A stretch of 64,000 bases of DNA from Mycobacterium haemophilum DSM 44634 (GTDB lineage: Bacteria > Actinomycetota > Actinomycetes > Mycobacteriales > Mycobacteriaceae), in the NCBI RefSeq assembly GCF_000340435.2, contig NZ_CP011883.2:3208687-3272686 (forward strand), written 5' to 3'. The notes below the pieces were generated by a model, which did not search any database, was not told the DNA's origin, and saw only the letters and a list, made by a program, of their open reading frames with translations. This document shows, piece by piece, positions 25,092 through 33,099 of the stretch. Each line of letters opens with the position of its first letter. The first letter of the stretch is position 1. Position numbers and translations under genes: made by a program.

Positions 25092-26333
25092 TCACAGCGC
25101 CGCGTCCAGCAGCTGCAGATAGGCGTCGATATCGGCCACCGCCGACGCTGCCGCGTGCACACTGATCGTGACGATGTCGCCGATACCGTGTACGCCATGG
25201 GTCAGGCCCATCGCAGGCGACAGTGCCGGGTAGCCGGCCGTCAGCACCACCGGCGCAGCCCCGAAGCTCAGGTCCGCTGCTCCGCGGTGCACGCTGGACA
25301 CCACCGTGTTCCCGGCCACCAAAGCTGGCCGGGAACACGGGTCGAACAGCGAGATACCCCAACGCAACAGCGCCGCCGGCATCGCGGCAAAAGCCCGATC
25401 GGCTGCGCGCATAGCCGGATGCTGGAAGCGGCGCCTGCCGTTGGCCAGGTCGGTCGCGATCCGCTGCATCCGAGCATCGTGGCCAAGCTGCGGGTATAGC
25501 CCCACAACGACGTTACCGAAATGGTTATGCGCATGTGGCACACCGGGTTTGGACATGGGCACCTCAGCGCCTAGGCTGTCGGACGACCCACCCAACATTT
25601 CGGACATTGCCCTGGACACCGCGGCCAGCACCGCGACGGTGACCGTGCGACCAGGCAGCTGCGCGCGGTGCCGTACCAGCGTGCGCAGCACGCGGGTACC
25701 CGCCGGGCGGGCGTTGGTCGGTAGCGGCGGCCGCGAGCCTAGCGGCGCTACCAGCAGCCCGGCGCGGGTATCGCGCACCATCCGGCGGTGCGTGCGGGCC
25801 GCATCGATCGCTCGGCACGGCACAAAGCCTGCCGGCAGCCGTGCCACCCTGGGCACCGGGGCCGGCCGACCGAGAAGCCAGGCAGCCATTGCCGAAGCGC
25901 GGGCTCCGTCGGCCAGCGCATGCGCGACCTGCATGACCGCAACGGCGCCCCGACCGGTGGTCCCCGGGATGCCGAGCACCGGCGTGAAAACGTGGAGCCG
26001 CCACGGCATCTGGCGAATATCTAACTGCTCGTCGGCAAGACCAACCACCGCGGCCAGACAACCGCGCCACGAGCGATCGGCGAGCTCATGCTCAACCAGC
26101 TGCGCGGGCTCGACGGCCGCCGAGACCCACCGTGGGTAGGTCAGGGCAGATCCGTCGTCGAGGCGCATCGCCAGGTCCGGGCAGGCTCGGGCGCGGCGGC
26201 GGACCTCGTCGATGGCGCGATCGAGCCGAGCGGGTTGGCCGTCGAAGGCGTAGAGCAGGAACTGGTCGTTGGGGACTTTGGCTGACATCCAGTAGAACTG
26301 CGCGTCGACGGCCGCCATCCGGTGCGCCGTCAT
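25092..26333 (-). CDS. WES/DGAT-type acyltransferase-like protein (Rv1125-like)
   Basis: A 413-residue protein with the two-domain CoA-dependent acyltransferase layout: MAAVDAQFYWM at the start, QVAHALADGARA at about residues 148-159, and a C-terminal half with HNHFGNVVVGLYP and GLTHGVHGIGDIVTISVHA. The wax ester synthase active-site HHxxxDG appears as AHALADG, so the first His is Ala and the catalytic His is kept. It may make wax or other acyl esters, but activity is unproven. It lies 5 bp downstream of the epoxide hydrolase gene, so the two are co-transcribed. Confidence 0.82.
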   Translation of the reverse strand: MTAHRMAAVDAQFYWMSAKVPNDQFLLYAFDGQPARLDRAIDEVRRRARACPDLAMRLDDGSALTYPRWVSAAVEPAQLVEHELADRSWRGCLAAVVGLADEQLDIRQMPWRLHVFTPVLGIPGTTGRGAVAVMQVAHALADGARASAMAAWLLGRPAPVPRVARLPAGFVPCRAIDAARTHRRMVRDTRAGLLVAPLGSRPPLPTNARPAGTRVLRTLVRHRAQLPGRTVTVAVLAAVSRAMSEMLGGSSDSLGAEVPMSKPGVPHAHNHFGNVVVGLYPQLGHDARMQRIATDLANGRRRFQHPAMRAADRAFAAMPAALLRWGISLFDPCSRPALVAGNTVVSSVHRGAADLSFGAAPVVLTAGYPALSPAMGLTHGVHGIGDIVTISVHAAASAVADIDAYLQLLDAAL

Positions 26334-26337
26334 GGCT

Positions 26338-27243
26338 TTAGCCGGGCGAACCGATGAACGCCAGGATCAACTCGCCAACCTTGTCCGGTTGTTCGAGTTG
26401 CAGGAAATGCCCAGCATGCTCCACGATTGCCACCTTGCTGCCCGGCGGCAGCACCTTTTCCACCCAATGTGCGAAAGCCGGTGTGGCGCATCCATCGTCG
26501 CGACCATGCAGATACAAGCTCGGCAGGATGGGCACCTCGACCCACAGCCGGTTCAATTCGGCATACCGCGCCGGTGGTCGCGTGTTGCGGATCATGGCCC
26601 GGTACGGTCCCAACGCGGCCCGCCAGCCCTCCGGTGTCCCAATCGCGGCGTCGACGTGGCGGAGATCCTCCTCTGCGCGGTAGGCCGGTGACCACCGCCG
26701 CCACAGCAACGGCAGCACCCAGGAAGCGGAATACTCAGGCAGCCAAGGCAATTGAAAGTAGAGAAGGTACCAACTGCGCAGCAGCTGATGCGGTAGCGCC
26801 AGCGCCAGCCGGCCGCGGTCGGTTAGCCGGCCCGGCGAGCGAAACGCCGCCGCCGGGGGTACCGACATGATCACCGCCTTGGCGAACGGGCTGTCGGGCA
26901 TCGCGGCCAGGCCGGTGGCAGCCATGGCACCCCAATCGTGACCGATCACCACATCGTGTTCGGTGCCGCCCGCCGCTAGGCGCACGCGCAAGGCATCATC
27001 CATCAACGCACCAACGTGGTAACTGCCGTCGGTCGGTATCGACGACGGCGCGTACCCACGCATGAAGGGGGCGACGACCCGCCAACCCGACTCGGCCAGC
27101 CGGGAAGCGATCTTGCGCCAACCGTAGGCGGTGTCAGGGAAGCCGTGCAGACACAACGCGATCGGGGCACCGGGCGGCCCCCAGGTCAGGGCCTTGAGGT
27201 CCCCAGCGGGACCTGGCACGTCGATCCAGCGCGGCTCAGTCAT
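26338..27243 (-). CDS. ephC: Epoxide hydrolase EphC-like (Rv1124)
   Basis: A 301-residue alpha/beta hydrolase. It has the oxyanion HGFPD (residues 32-36), the nucleophile elbow IGHDWGAMA with Asp, and the catalytic His in VEHAGHFLQLEQP (about 281-293). The HxxP-like and WRK segments of the lid match epoxide hydrolases. It opens epoxides to diols and is one of several Eph proteins in mycobacteria. The start (MTEPRWIDVPG) is preceded by GGAGTAAAC. The divergent TetR gene begins 152 bp away, and the WES-like gene follows. Confidence 0.88.
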   Translation of the reverse strand: MTEPRWIDVPGPAGDLKALTWGPPGAPIALCLHGFPDTAYGWRKIASRLAESGWRVVAPFMRGYAPSSIPTDGSYHVGALMDDALRVRLAAGGTEHDVVIGHDWGAMAATGLAAMPDSPFAKAVIMSVPPAAAFRSPGRLTDRGRLALALPHQLLRSWYLLYFQLPWLPEYSASWVLPLLWRRWSPAYRAEEDLRHVDAAIGTPEGWRAALGPYRAMIRNTRPPARYAELNRLWVEVPILPSLYLHGRDDGCATPAFAHWVEKVLPPGSKVAIVEHAGHFLQLEQPDKVGELILAFIGSPG

Positions 27244-27394
27244 GTTTACTCCTGTTCGGCGCGTCCGGCTGGCTTGCCCGACGGGACGCGCACCCGAACA
27301 ACGTAACGCGGGCCCGTCGATCCCGACCGGTGCGGTCTCGGCTGGACAATGCCAGGCCCGACTAGCGGCGCGGCGTACCCGTTAGCGTTTAGGT

Positions 27395-27994
27395 ATGGCG
27401 ACCTCCGCGCGGACCCGCCGCTGGGCCAAGACCGGCGCCACCCAGCGGCGGATCCTCGACGCAGCAATCGAGGTATTTGCGACCAGTGGCTTCACCGCGG
27501 CAACGATGGCCGACGTGGTGGCCGGCTCTGGCGCCAGCATCGGCAGCATCTACCACCACTTCGGGGGCAAGCGCGAGCTGTTTCTGGCGATCTTCGAGCA
27601 AATGGCCGACGCCGTCGACCGCCGCATCGACGCGGCGATGCGGCAAGCGGACCAGTCCGTCCCAGCGGAGATCGACCGGCGGCGGGTATTCGAGGTCCAC
27701 GTACGGGCCTACCTCGAGGCGATGTGGGAGAACCGCCGCCTGGCCAGGGTGCTGTCGTCTGGCGACACACCGGCCGGCTTCGGGATCACCCGTCGCGACC
27801 GCATGATGGCCGCGTTCTGCAGTTGGATGGCGGTGCTGGAGCTGGACACGTCGCTACGCGGCCAACTGCTGACCCGCGTGCTAGTGGCGACCATGGCGGA
27901 GGCGTCGCTGATGGTGGCCGGATGTGACAACCCGGACGATGTGCCGGCGATCATCGACGCGACGATCGACTGGATCGACCGGCTCACCGAGTGA
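27395..27994 (+). CDS. TetR-family transcriptional regulator
   Basis: A 199-residue repressor. The helix-turn-helix is ATMADVVAGSGASIGSIYHHFGGKRELF at residues 36-63; the rest is the helical ligand-binding domain. It is divergent from ephC and convergent with the VOC gene (stops 3 bp apart). Divergence suggests it controls the ephC-Rv1125-like operon, but the palindrome beyond the VOC gene near the amidohydrolase is another candidate target. The ligand is unknown. Confidence 0.88.
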   Translation: MATSARTRRWAKTGATQRRILDAAIEVFATSGFTAATMADVVAGSGASIGSIYHHFGGKRELFLAIFEQMADAVDRRIDAAMRQADQSVPAEIDRRRVFEVHVRAYLEAMWENRRLARVLSSGDTPAGFGITRRDRMMAAFCSWMAVLELDTSLRGQLLTRVLVATMAEASLMVAGCDNPDDVPAIIDATIDWIDRLTE

Positions 27995-27996
27995 GC

Positions 27997-28494
27997 TCAC
28001 CCTTCGACACACCGGTGGGCAACCGCCCGTTCCAGCTCGGCGACGACGATCTTGCGCATACCGAGCATCGCCTTGGTGGCCGCCGTCGCGCGGGCCGGAT
28101 CCGGATCGCTGATCAGTTCATAGAGCTGGTCCGGGATGATTTGCCAACTCAGGCCGAAACGGTCTTTACACCACCCGCACTGCGATTCCTCTCCGCCGTC
28201 GGTTAACCGGTCCCAGTAGTAGTCAACCTCGTCCTGGTCCTTGCAGTTGACCATGAACGAGACCGCCTCGGTGAACCGGAATTGGGGACCGCCGTTGATC
28301 CCGATGAAGCGAACGCCGTTCAGTACGAAGGTGCCGCTCACCACCTGGCCCGGTTCACCCGGGCCCGCTTCGGTGTACCGGTTAAATCCCTCGATCTGTG
28401 AGTTCGGGAACACCGTGGTGTAAAACTGGGCCGCCTCTTCCAGGTTGTCGTCGAACCAAAGTGCCGGCGTGATCGCTGGCCGGGGTGAGCACAC
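27997..28494 (-). CDS. VOC-family protein, PhnB/3-demethylubiquinone-like
   Basis: A 165-residue glyoxalase-fold protein: TPALWFDDNLEEAAQFYTTVFPNSQ near the start and QCGWCKDRFGLSWQIIPDQLYEL at about 112-134. These match the PhnB-like group named after 3-demethylubiquinone methyltransferase, most of which are not methyltransferases. The GTG at 28494 is assumed; the longer frame upstream crosses the amidohydrolase promoter side. It is divergent from the amidohydrolase. The function is unknown. Confidence 0.82.
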   Translation of the reverse strand: MCSPRPAITPALWFDDNLEEAAQFYTTVFPNSQIEGFNRYTEAGPGEPGQVVSGTFVLNGVRFIGINGGPQFRFTEAVSFMVNCKDQDEVDYYWDRLTDGGEESQCGWCKDRFGLSWQIIPDQLYELISDPDPARATAATKAMLGMRKIVVAELERAVAHRCVEG

Positions 28495-28610
28495 GTGGGT
28501 CTCCTAGTGGTTGGCATCGTTGGCCTTTTGACATGGATAGACCACGGCGACAGCGGAAAATCACCGCACCGCCGATGCCGCCCACGGCGGCCGACGCGGT
28601 GTCGACAACG

Positions 28611-28648
28611 TTGACAGTATTAGAACACAATTCTAATATCTGGACTCA
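28611..28648 (+). promoter_or_regulatory. Consensus SigA-type promoter with embedded palindrome and leaderless start
   Basis: A perfect -35 TTGACA (28611-28616) is followed after 17 nt by TAATAT (28634-28639). The coding ATG begins nine bases later at 28648, where transcription should start, so the amidohydrolase mRNA is predicted to be leaderless. Between and over the -10 lies a palindrome with arms TATTAGAA (28618-28625) and TTCTAATA (28631-28638) and a 5-nt spacer. A dimeric repressor bound there would block RNA polymerase. Confidence 0.8.
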
Positions 28649-29778
28649 TGGCCGCGCCCCTCAAACTATGGGCTAACTCGGGCGACTCTCATTTCATCGA
28701 ACCTGCCGACCTGTGGCGCTCACGGCTGCCCACGCGGCTGGCCGACTTGGTGCCGCGCAGCGTGCAGGATCCCGACGGTCAGTGGGAGACCATCTGCGTC
28801 GACGGCCAGGTGTTCCGCCGCCGGTTGCCCACCGCCGCGCAACAGCAGTTTCTGCAGGCTACGGCGGCCGCGCCGGGCGCCCGCGACGTCGAAAAGCGGC
28901 TTGCCGATCTCGACGGCGAGGGCATCTGGTCGGAATTGGTGTTCCCGTCATTGGGCATGTGGTCCGGCTCGTTTCGCACGCCGGAGCTGTTGCGCGAGGC
29001 TATGCGGGCATCCAACGATTGGTCCAAAGACACAATTATGGACTACTCGCCGCGGCTGATTCCCACCGCGCAAGTGTCGACACTGGATATCGACGATGCG
29101 GTAAGCGAGCTTAAGCGTTGCGGCGCAATGGGTTTCAAGGCGGTGTTTCTTCCCGTCACGCCGCACCCCACGCAGCGCGACTATAACCGCGACCAGTGGG
29201 AGCCGTTCTGGGCCGCTGCTGAAGACATCGGTATGGTGATCGCGTTCCACATCGGCACCGAGCCAATCGATTTCGCCGCCGGCGGCTCGATCGGAGTGAC
29301 CTATCATGGCCCGGGCGGTGCGGTACTCAACTACACCGAGACATCATTCGGTGGCCAGCGCGCGGTGGCCAAGCTCGTCGCCTCGGGGGCATTGGATCGG
29401 CACCCGAAGCTCAAGGTTCTGGTGTCCGAGGGCGGCGCGACCTGGGTCCCGTTCATCGCCGACCGGATGCAGGAGGGCTACCGCCAGCACGCAATGGTAG
29501 TGCGGCCCAAGCTCAATCGCGGTCCACGTGAGATCATCTACTCGCAGGTGTACGCGTCGTTCCAACACGACTCGTCGGCAGTCGCGGCGATGAGCGCGAT
29601 GGGCTACAACAATGTGCTCTGGGGTAGCGACTACCCGCATATGGAGGGCACCTTCGGCCACACCCAGGAAACGCTGCACCAGCTGTTCGACGGCGTCGAC
29701 GAGACGACCAGGAACCGAGTTCTATACGGCAGCTTCGCCGAGCTATTTCCTGATGCGCCGTTACCTCCGGCCGGTTAG
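28648..29778 (+). CDS. Amidohydrolase-2 family metal-dependent hydrolase
   Basis: A 376-residue TIM-barrel hydrolase. Landmarks are NSGDSHFIEPADLWRSRLP at residues 9-27, the helix with AIMGFKAVFLPVTPH-like GAMGFKAVFLPV, metal ligands in IAFHIGTEP, and the late WGSDYPHMEGTFGHTQETL. The family includes decarboxylases and hydrolases acting on aromatic or terpenoid acids; its many mycobacterial copies are uncharacterised. Its start has no ribosome site, which fits leaderless translation. The final four bases overlap the PE_PGRS stop on the other strand. Confidence 0.88.
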   Translation: MAAPLKLWANSGDSHFIEPADLWRSRLPTRLADLVPRSVQDPDGQWETICVDGQVFRRRLPTAAQQQFLQATAAAPGARDVEKRLADLDGEGIWSELVFPSLGMWSGSFRTPELLREAMRASNDWSKDTIMDYSPRLIPTAQVSTLDIDDAVSELKRCGAMGFKAVFLPVTPHPTQRDYNRDQWEPFWAAAEDIGMVIAFHIGTEPIDFAAGGSIGVTYHGPGGAVLNYTETSFGGQRAVAKLVASGALDRHPKLKVLVSEGGATWVPFIADRMQEGYRQHAMVVRPKLNRGPREIIYSQVYASFQHDSSAVAAMSAMGYNNVLWGSDYPHMEGTFGHTQETLHQLFDGVDETTRNRVLYGSFAELFPDAPLPPAG

Positions 29779-31550
29779 CTCGACGGGCCCGCTGCGCCTG
29801 CGCTGCCCCCGACGCCGGAGCTGCCGTCGGCGCCGGTAACACCAGCGGTTGACCCGGCGCCGCCGCTGCCGCCGACACCAGGGCCGCCGCCGGTGCCGGC
29901 AGCGCCGCCGGCGCCCGCGAAACCTGTGACGACACCGTTATCCAAGATGCCGTTGCCGCCGGCACCGCCGTTGCCACCGGCGCCGCCAGTACCACCGGCG
30001 CCCCCGGCGCCGCCCACGCCGGTAAGGCCGTCGGAGCCGGAGAAGCCGAGGAATCCGCCCTGGCCGGCTGTGCCGGGAGCGCCGCCCGCACCGCCGGTGC
30101 CACCGTGGCCGCCTTGGCCACCAGTACCGCCTTGACCGCCGTGGCCGCCGAAAGCCGTCGTCGTGGGTGAGTTAGTGAAGCCGGATTGGCCCCAATAGCC
30201 GACGCCGCCAGTGCCACCGACACCGCCAGTGCCACCGACACCACCTTCACCACCGACACCGCCGTTGCCAGCGGCGCCGCCGTTGCCGATCAGCAGCCCC
30301 CCACGGCCGCCGGTGCCCCCAACACCGCCAGTCCCACCCGTCCCGCCGGTACCGCCGGTACCGCCTGTTCCGCCGCCCCCTCCGGTGCCTCCGGCAGCAA
30401 TTTGGGTGCCGTCCGAAGTGAAGCCGAAGCCCCCGGTGCCGCCGACACCACCCGCCGCGGCGGTGCCACCGGCACCACCGATCCCGCCGGTGCCACCGGC
30501 ACCACCAGCGCCACCATTCCCAATGAGCAGCCCACCGTTGCCGCCGAGACCCCCGGCACCACCGACTCCGCCGGCGTTGGCCGCAGCGGCGTTGGTGCCG
30601 CCGCCCCCATGGCCGCCGCCGCCGCCGGTGCCACCGGTGGCCGTTTGCCCCGAGCCGGTGCTGGCGTTAACGTCCCAGCCGCCGGCGCCGCCGGTACCGC
30701 CAACCCGGCCGACGGTGGCGCTCGCGTCCCCACCCATAGCGCCCGTTCCTCCTGGGCCAGCGTCCGTGTGATTCGCGCCGACGGTACCGGTGGCGGCCGT
30801 ACCGTTGCTGGGGGTGGTGGCGTTCGTCCCGGCAAGCCCGGTGCCGCCGTGCCCGCCCTCGCCACCATTGCCGAACCACACGGCGCTGCCGCCAGCGCCG
30901 CCGGCGCCGGGATTGCCGGCGTTGAAGGCCGCGTTGGCGGCCCCGCCACTTCCGCCGGCCCCGCCGCTGCCATACAGGAGGCCGCCGGCGCCGCCGGAGC
31001 CACCGTTCGCGCCGTATCCCCCGCCACCGCCAGCCCCGCCGTTGCCAATCAGCCCGGCGCTTCCGCCGTTACCGCCGGCTAGGCCGGAGGCGCTTGCTTG
31101 GGTGTAGCCGTTGCCGCCGTTGCCGAGCAAAAGCCCGCCAGCTCCACCATTGGGATTAACAGCCGTCCCAGCGGCGCCGTTGCCGATCAGCGGGCGTCCG
31201 AAAATCGCCTGGGTGGGCGCATTGATCGCACTCAGCACGTCCTGCTCGAGGATTTGCAACGGCGACGCGTTGGCAGCCTCGGCGGACGCATACGCGTTCG
31301 CTGCGCCGGTGAGAGCCTGCACGAACTGCTGATGGAACGCGGCCGCCTGCGCGCTGAGCGCCTGGTAAGTCTGACCGTGGGCGCCGAACAGCGCCGCGAT
31401 GGCCGCCGACACTTCGTCAGCCCCTGCGGCGAGCATCGCGGTCGTCGGACCCGACGCTATGGTTGTGGCCTCGGCGATAGTCGACCCAATATTGGTCAAA
31501 TCGGCGGCCGCCGCGCTAACAAACTCCGGTACTGCGGATACGAATGACAT
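29775..31550 (-). CDS. PE_PGRS family protein
   Basis: A 591-residue protein. The PE domain (residues 1 to about 93) starts MSFVSAVPEFVSAAAADL and contains the helical hairpin with AYASAEAANA. A linker with GRPLIGNGAAG follows at about residue 118, and then more than 450 residues of GGxGG/GGAGG repeats. PE_PGRS proteins are surface or secreted through type VII systems and are limited to slow growers near M. tuberculosis and M. marinum. It converges on the amidohydrolase. GC-rich tandem codons make this gene prone to length change between strains. The long Pro-rich frames on the other strand are its shadows. Confidence 0.95.
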   Translation of the reverse strand: MSFVSAVPEFVSAAAADLTNIGSTIAEATTIASGPTTAMLAAGADEVSAAIAALFGAHGQTYQALSAQAAAFHQQFVQALTGAANAYASAEAANASPLQILEQDVLSAINAPTQAIFGRPLIGNGAAGTAVNPNGGAGGLLLGNGGNGYTQASASGLAGGNGGSAGLIGNGGAGGGGGYGANGGSGGAGGLLYGSGGAGGSGGAANAAFNAGNPGAGGAGGSAVWFGNGGEGGHGGTGLAGTNATTPSNGTAATGTVGANHTDAGPGGTGAMGGDASATVGRVGGTGGAGGWDVNASTGSGQTATGGTGGGGGHGGGGTNAAAANAGGVGGAGGLGGNGGLLIGNGGAGGAGGTGGIGGAGGTAAAGGVGGTGGFGFTSDGTQIAAGGTGGGGGTGGTGGTGGTGGTGGVGGTGGRGGLLIGNGGAAGNGGVGGEGGVGGTGGVGGTGGVGYWGQSGFTNSPTTTAFGGHGGQGGTGGQGGHGGTGGAGGAPGTAGQGGFLGFSGSDGLTGVGGAGGAGGTGGAGGNGGAGGNGILDNGVVTGFAGAGGAAGTGGGPGVGGSGGAGSTAGVTGADGSSGVGGSAGAAGPSS

Positions 31551-31699
31551 CAGCGTTCCTAACGCAACAACGTGCTGACCGAACGGTTGGAGAATGCGTA
31601 TTGCCCGCGCCTAAGCGGAGATTAACACCACCGTCAATTCGACGTCGGGCGTTTGCAAAGAACCTTTGAAGAGAATCTTCGAAAAGAATCATTGTCGAA

Positions 31700-32056
31700 T
31701 CGTTGTCGCGCCAACCGTCCTGATGTTGCACGGTGGGGGCCAACACCGCTTTCTTGGAAAGCCACCGGCCAGATCCTCGCGGACCAGGGTTACCACGTCG
31801 TCGCGATCGACACGCGTGGACACGGTGACAGCGACCGTGCGCCAGACGCCGACTACGCCCTCGAAGTTGTCGAGTTGGTGTTGGTCGACGTGGTGCCGCG
31901 TTACGAGAAGGACAACAGCGCCCGCATCCGCGATTTCATGTTCAGCCACCCCAACGGTTTTGCCTCCCTTGGCGAGGCAGCCGCCGCCGTCGACCTGAAG
32001 ATCCCGATCCTGTTGATCCGCGGCAAACTCTCCGACGTGGTCAGCCCCGAGAGCGT
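31700..32056 (+). pseudogene. Remnant of bpoB, non-haem peroxidase/alpha-beta hydrolase (Rv1123c-like)
   Basis: The oxyanion LMLHGGGQHR (about 31720), then WKATGQILADQGYHVVAIDTRGHGDSD (31767-31847), then DYALEVVELVLVDVVPRYE and IPILLIRGKLSDVVSPESV (to 32056) are all alpha/beta hydrolase pieces. The first is in a different frame from the rest. The nucleophile Ser region and the cap are deleted between EVV and ELVLVDV, and the C-terminal His is lost. H37Rv has an intact bpoB in this slot next to gnd2. Confidence 0.85.
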
Positions 32057-33085
32057 TCAGGGCTTCTCGTCGTGCCCGCCGAACTGCTTGCGCATCGCCG
32101 ATAACACCTTGGCACCGAACTCAAAGAGCTGGCGCGAGGCGAAGCGGGCATACAGGGCGGTCGTCAACACTGGCGCCGGTACCCCCTCGTCGATCGCCGC
32201 AATAACGGTCCACCGGCCTTCCCCACTGTCGGACACCCGCCCGGCGAACTCGCTCAACGCGGGCGATTCGTGCAGCGCTGACGCGGTCAAATCCAGCAGC
32301 CACGAACTGATCACGCTGCCCCGTCGCCACACCTCGGCGACCGCTGGGATGTCGATGTCGTACTGGTAGAACTCCGGATTTTCTAGCGGCGCGGTTTCGG
32401 CGTCGCCGGTTTCGAGGCCTTTCTGCATGCGGGTACCGATGTCGGCGTTATGCAGGATGTTCAGCCCTTCGGCCAGCGAGGCCATCATCCCGTACTCAAT
32501 GCCGTTGTGCACCATCTTGACGAAATGTCCCGCTCCACACGGGCCACAGTGCAAGTAGCCCTTCTCGGCTTGCGCGAGCTCGCCGTGTCGGCCCAGCGTG
32601 CGCGGTGCTGCGTCAACACCCGGCGCGATGGTAATGAAAAGTGGTTCCGCGTGCGCGAAAGCGTAGTCGTCACCGCCGATCATCAGGCAGTAGCCACGCT
32701 CCCGGCCCCACACGCCGCCGCTGGTGCCGCAGTCCAATAGATGAATCCCCTTTTCGGACAAGATTTTTGCGTGTGCGATGTCATCGCGGTAGTAGGAGTT
32801 GCCGCCGTCAATCACGATGTCATCGGACTCCAGTGTGTCGGCCAGGTCCGTGATCACCGACGTGGTGATGTCCCCCGCGGGCACCATCACCCAGACCACT
32901 CGTGGGGCGCAGAGTTTGTCGCGTAGCTCGGCCAGCGACGACACCCCGGTCGTTCCTTGCTCATCGGCCAGCACCGTAACCGCATCAGGGTTGTGGTCGT
33001 ACACCACGCACTCATGTCCGTCCTTGACTAAGCGGCGTACGATGTTGGCGCCCATCCGGCCCAGGCCGATCATCCCCATCTGCAT
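32057..33085 (-). CDS. gnd2: 6-phosphogluconate dehydrogenase, decarboxylating
   Basis: A 342-residue short-form (NAD-preferring type) 6PGDH. It turns 6-phosphogluconate into ribulose-5-phosphate and CO2. The Rossmann motif GLGRMG is at residues 8-13 with VYDHNPDA at the end of strand two. The catalytic region has DCGTSGGVWGRERGYCLMIGG and KMVHNGIEYGMM (Lys/Asn/Glu). The start MQMGMIG at 33085 is chosen because the longer frame overlaps the zwf1 end. It lies 14 bp after zwf1, so the two enzymes of the oxidative pentose phosphate branch are co-expressed. Confidence 0.95.
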   Translation of the reverse strand: MQMGMIGLGRMGANIVRRLVKDGHECVVYDHNPDAVTVLADEQGTTGVSSLAELRDKLCAPRVVWVMVPAGDITTSVITDLADTLESDDIVIDGGNSYYRDDIAHAKILSEKGIHLLDCGTSGGVWGRERGYCLMIGGDDYAFAHAEPLFITIAPGVDAAPRTLGRHGELAQAEKGYLHCGPCGAGHFVKMVHNGIEYGMMASLAEGLNILHNADIGTRMQKGLETGDAETAPLENPEFYQYDIDIPAVAEVWRRGSVISSWLLDLTASALHESPALSEFAGRVSDSGEGRWTVIAAIDEGVPAPVLTTALYARFASRQLFEFGAKVLSAMRKQFGGHDEKP

Positions 33086-33099
33086 CTTCTTCGGTCTCC

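Noticed and set aside
30186..31082. Long Pro/Ala-rich open frames on the + strand (up to 298 residues) inside the PE_PGRS region
   Set aside because: They are the reverse complement of GGxGG repeats, with no start signals and pure low-complexity content.
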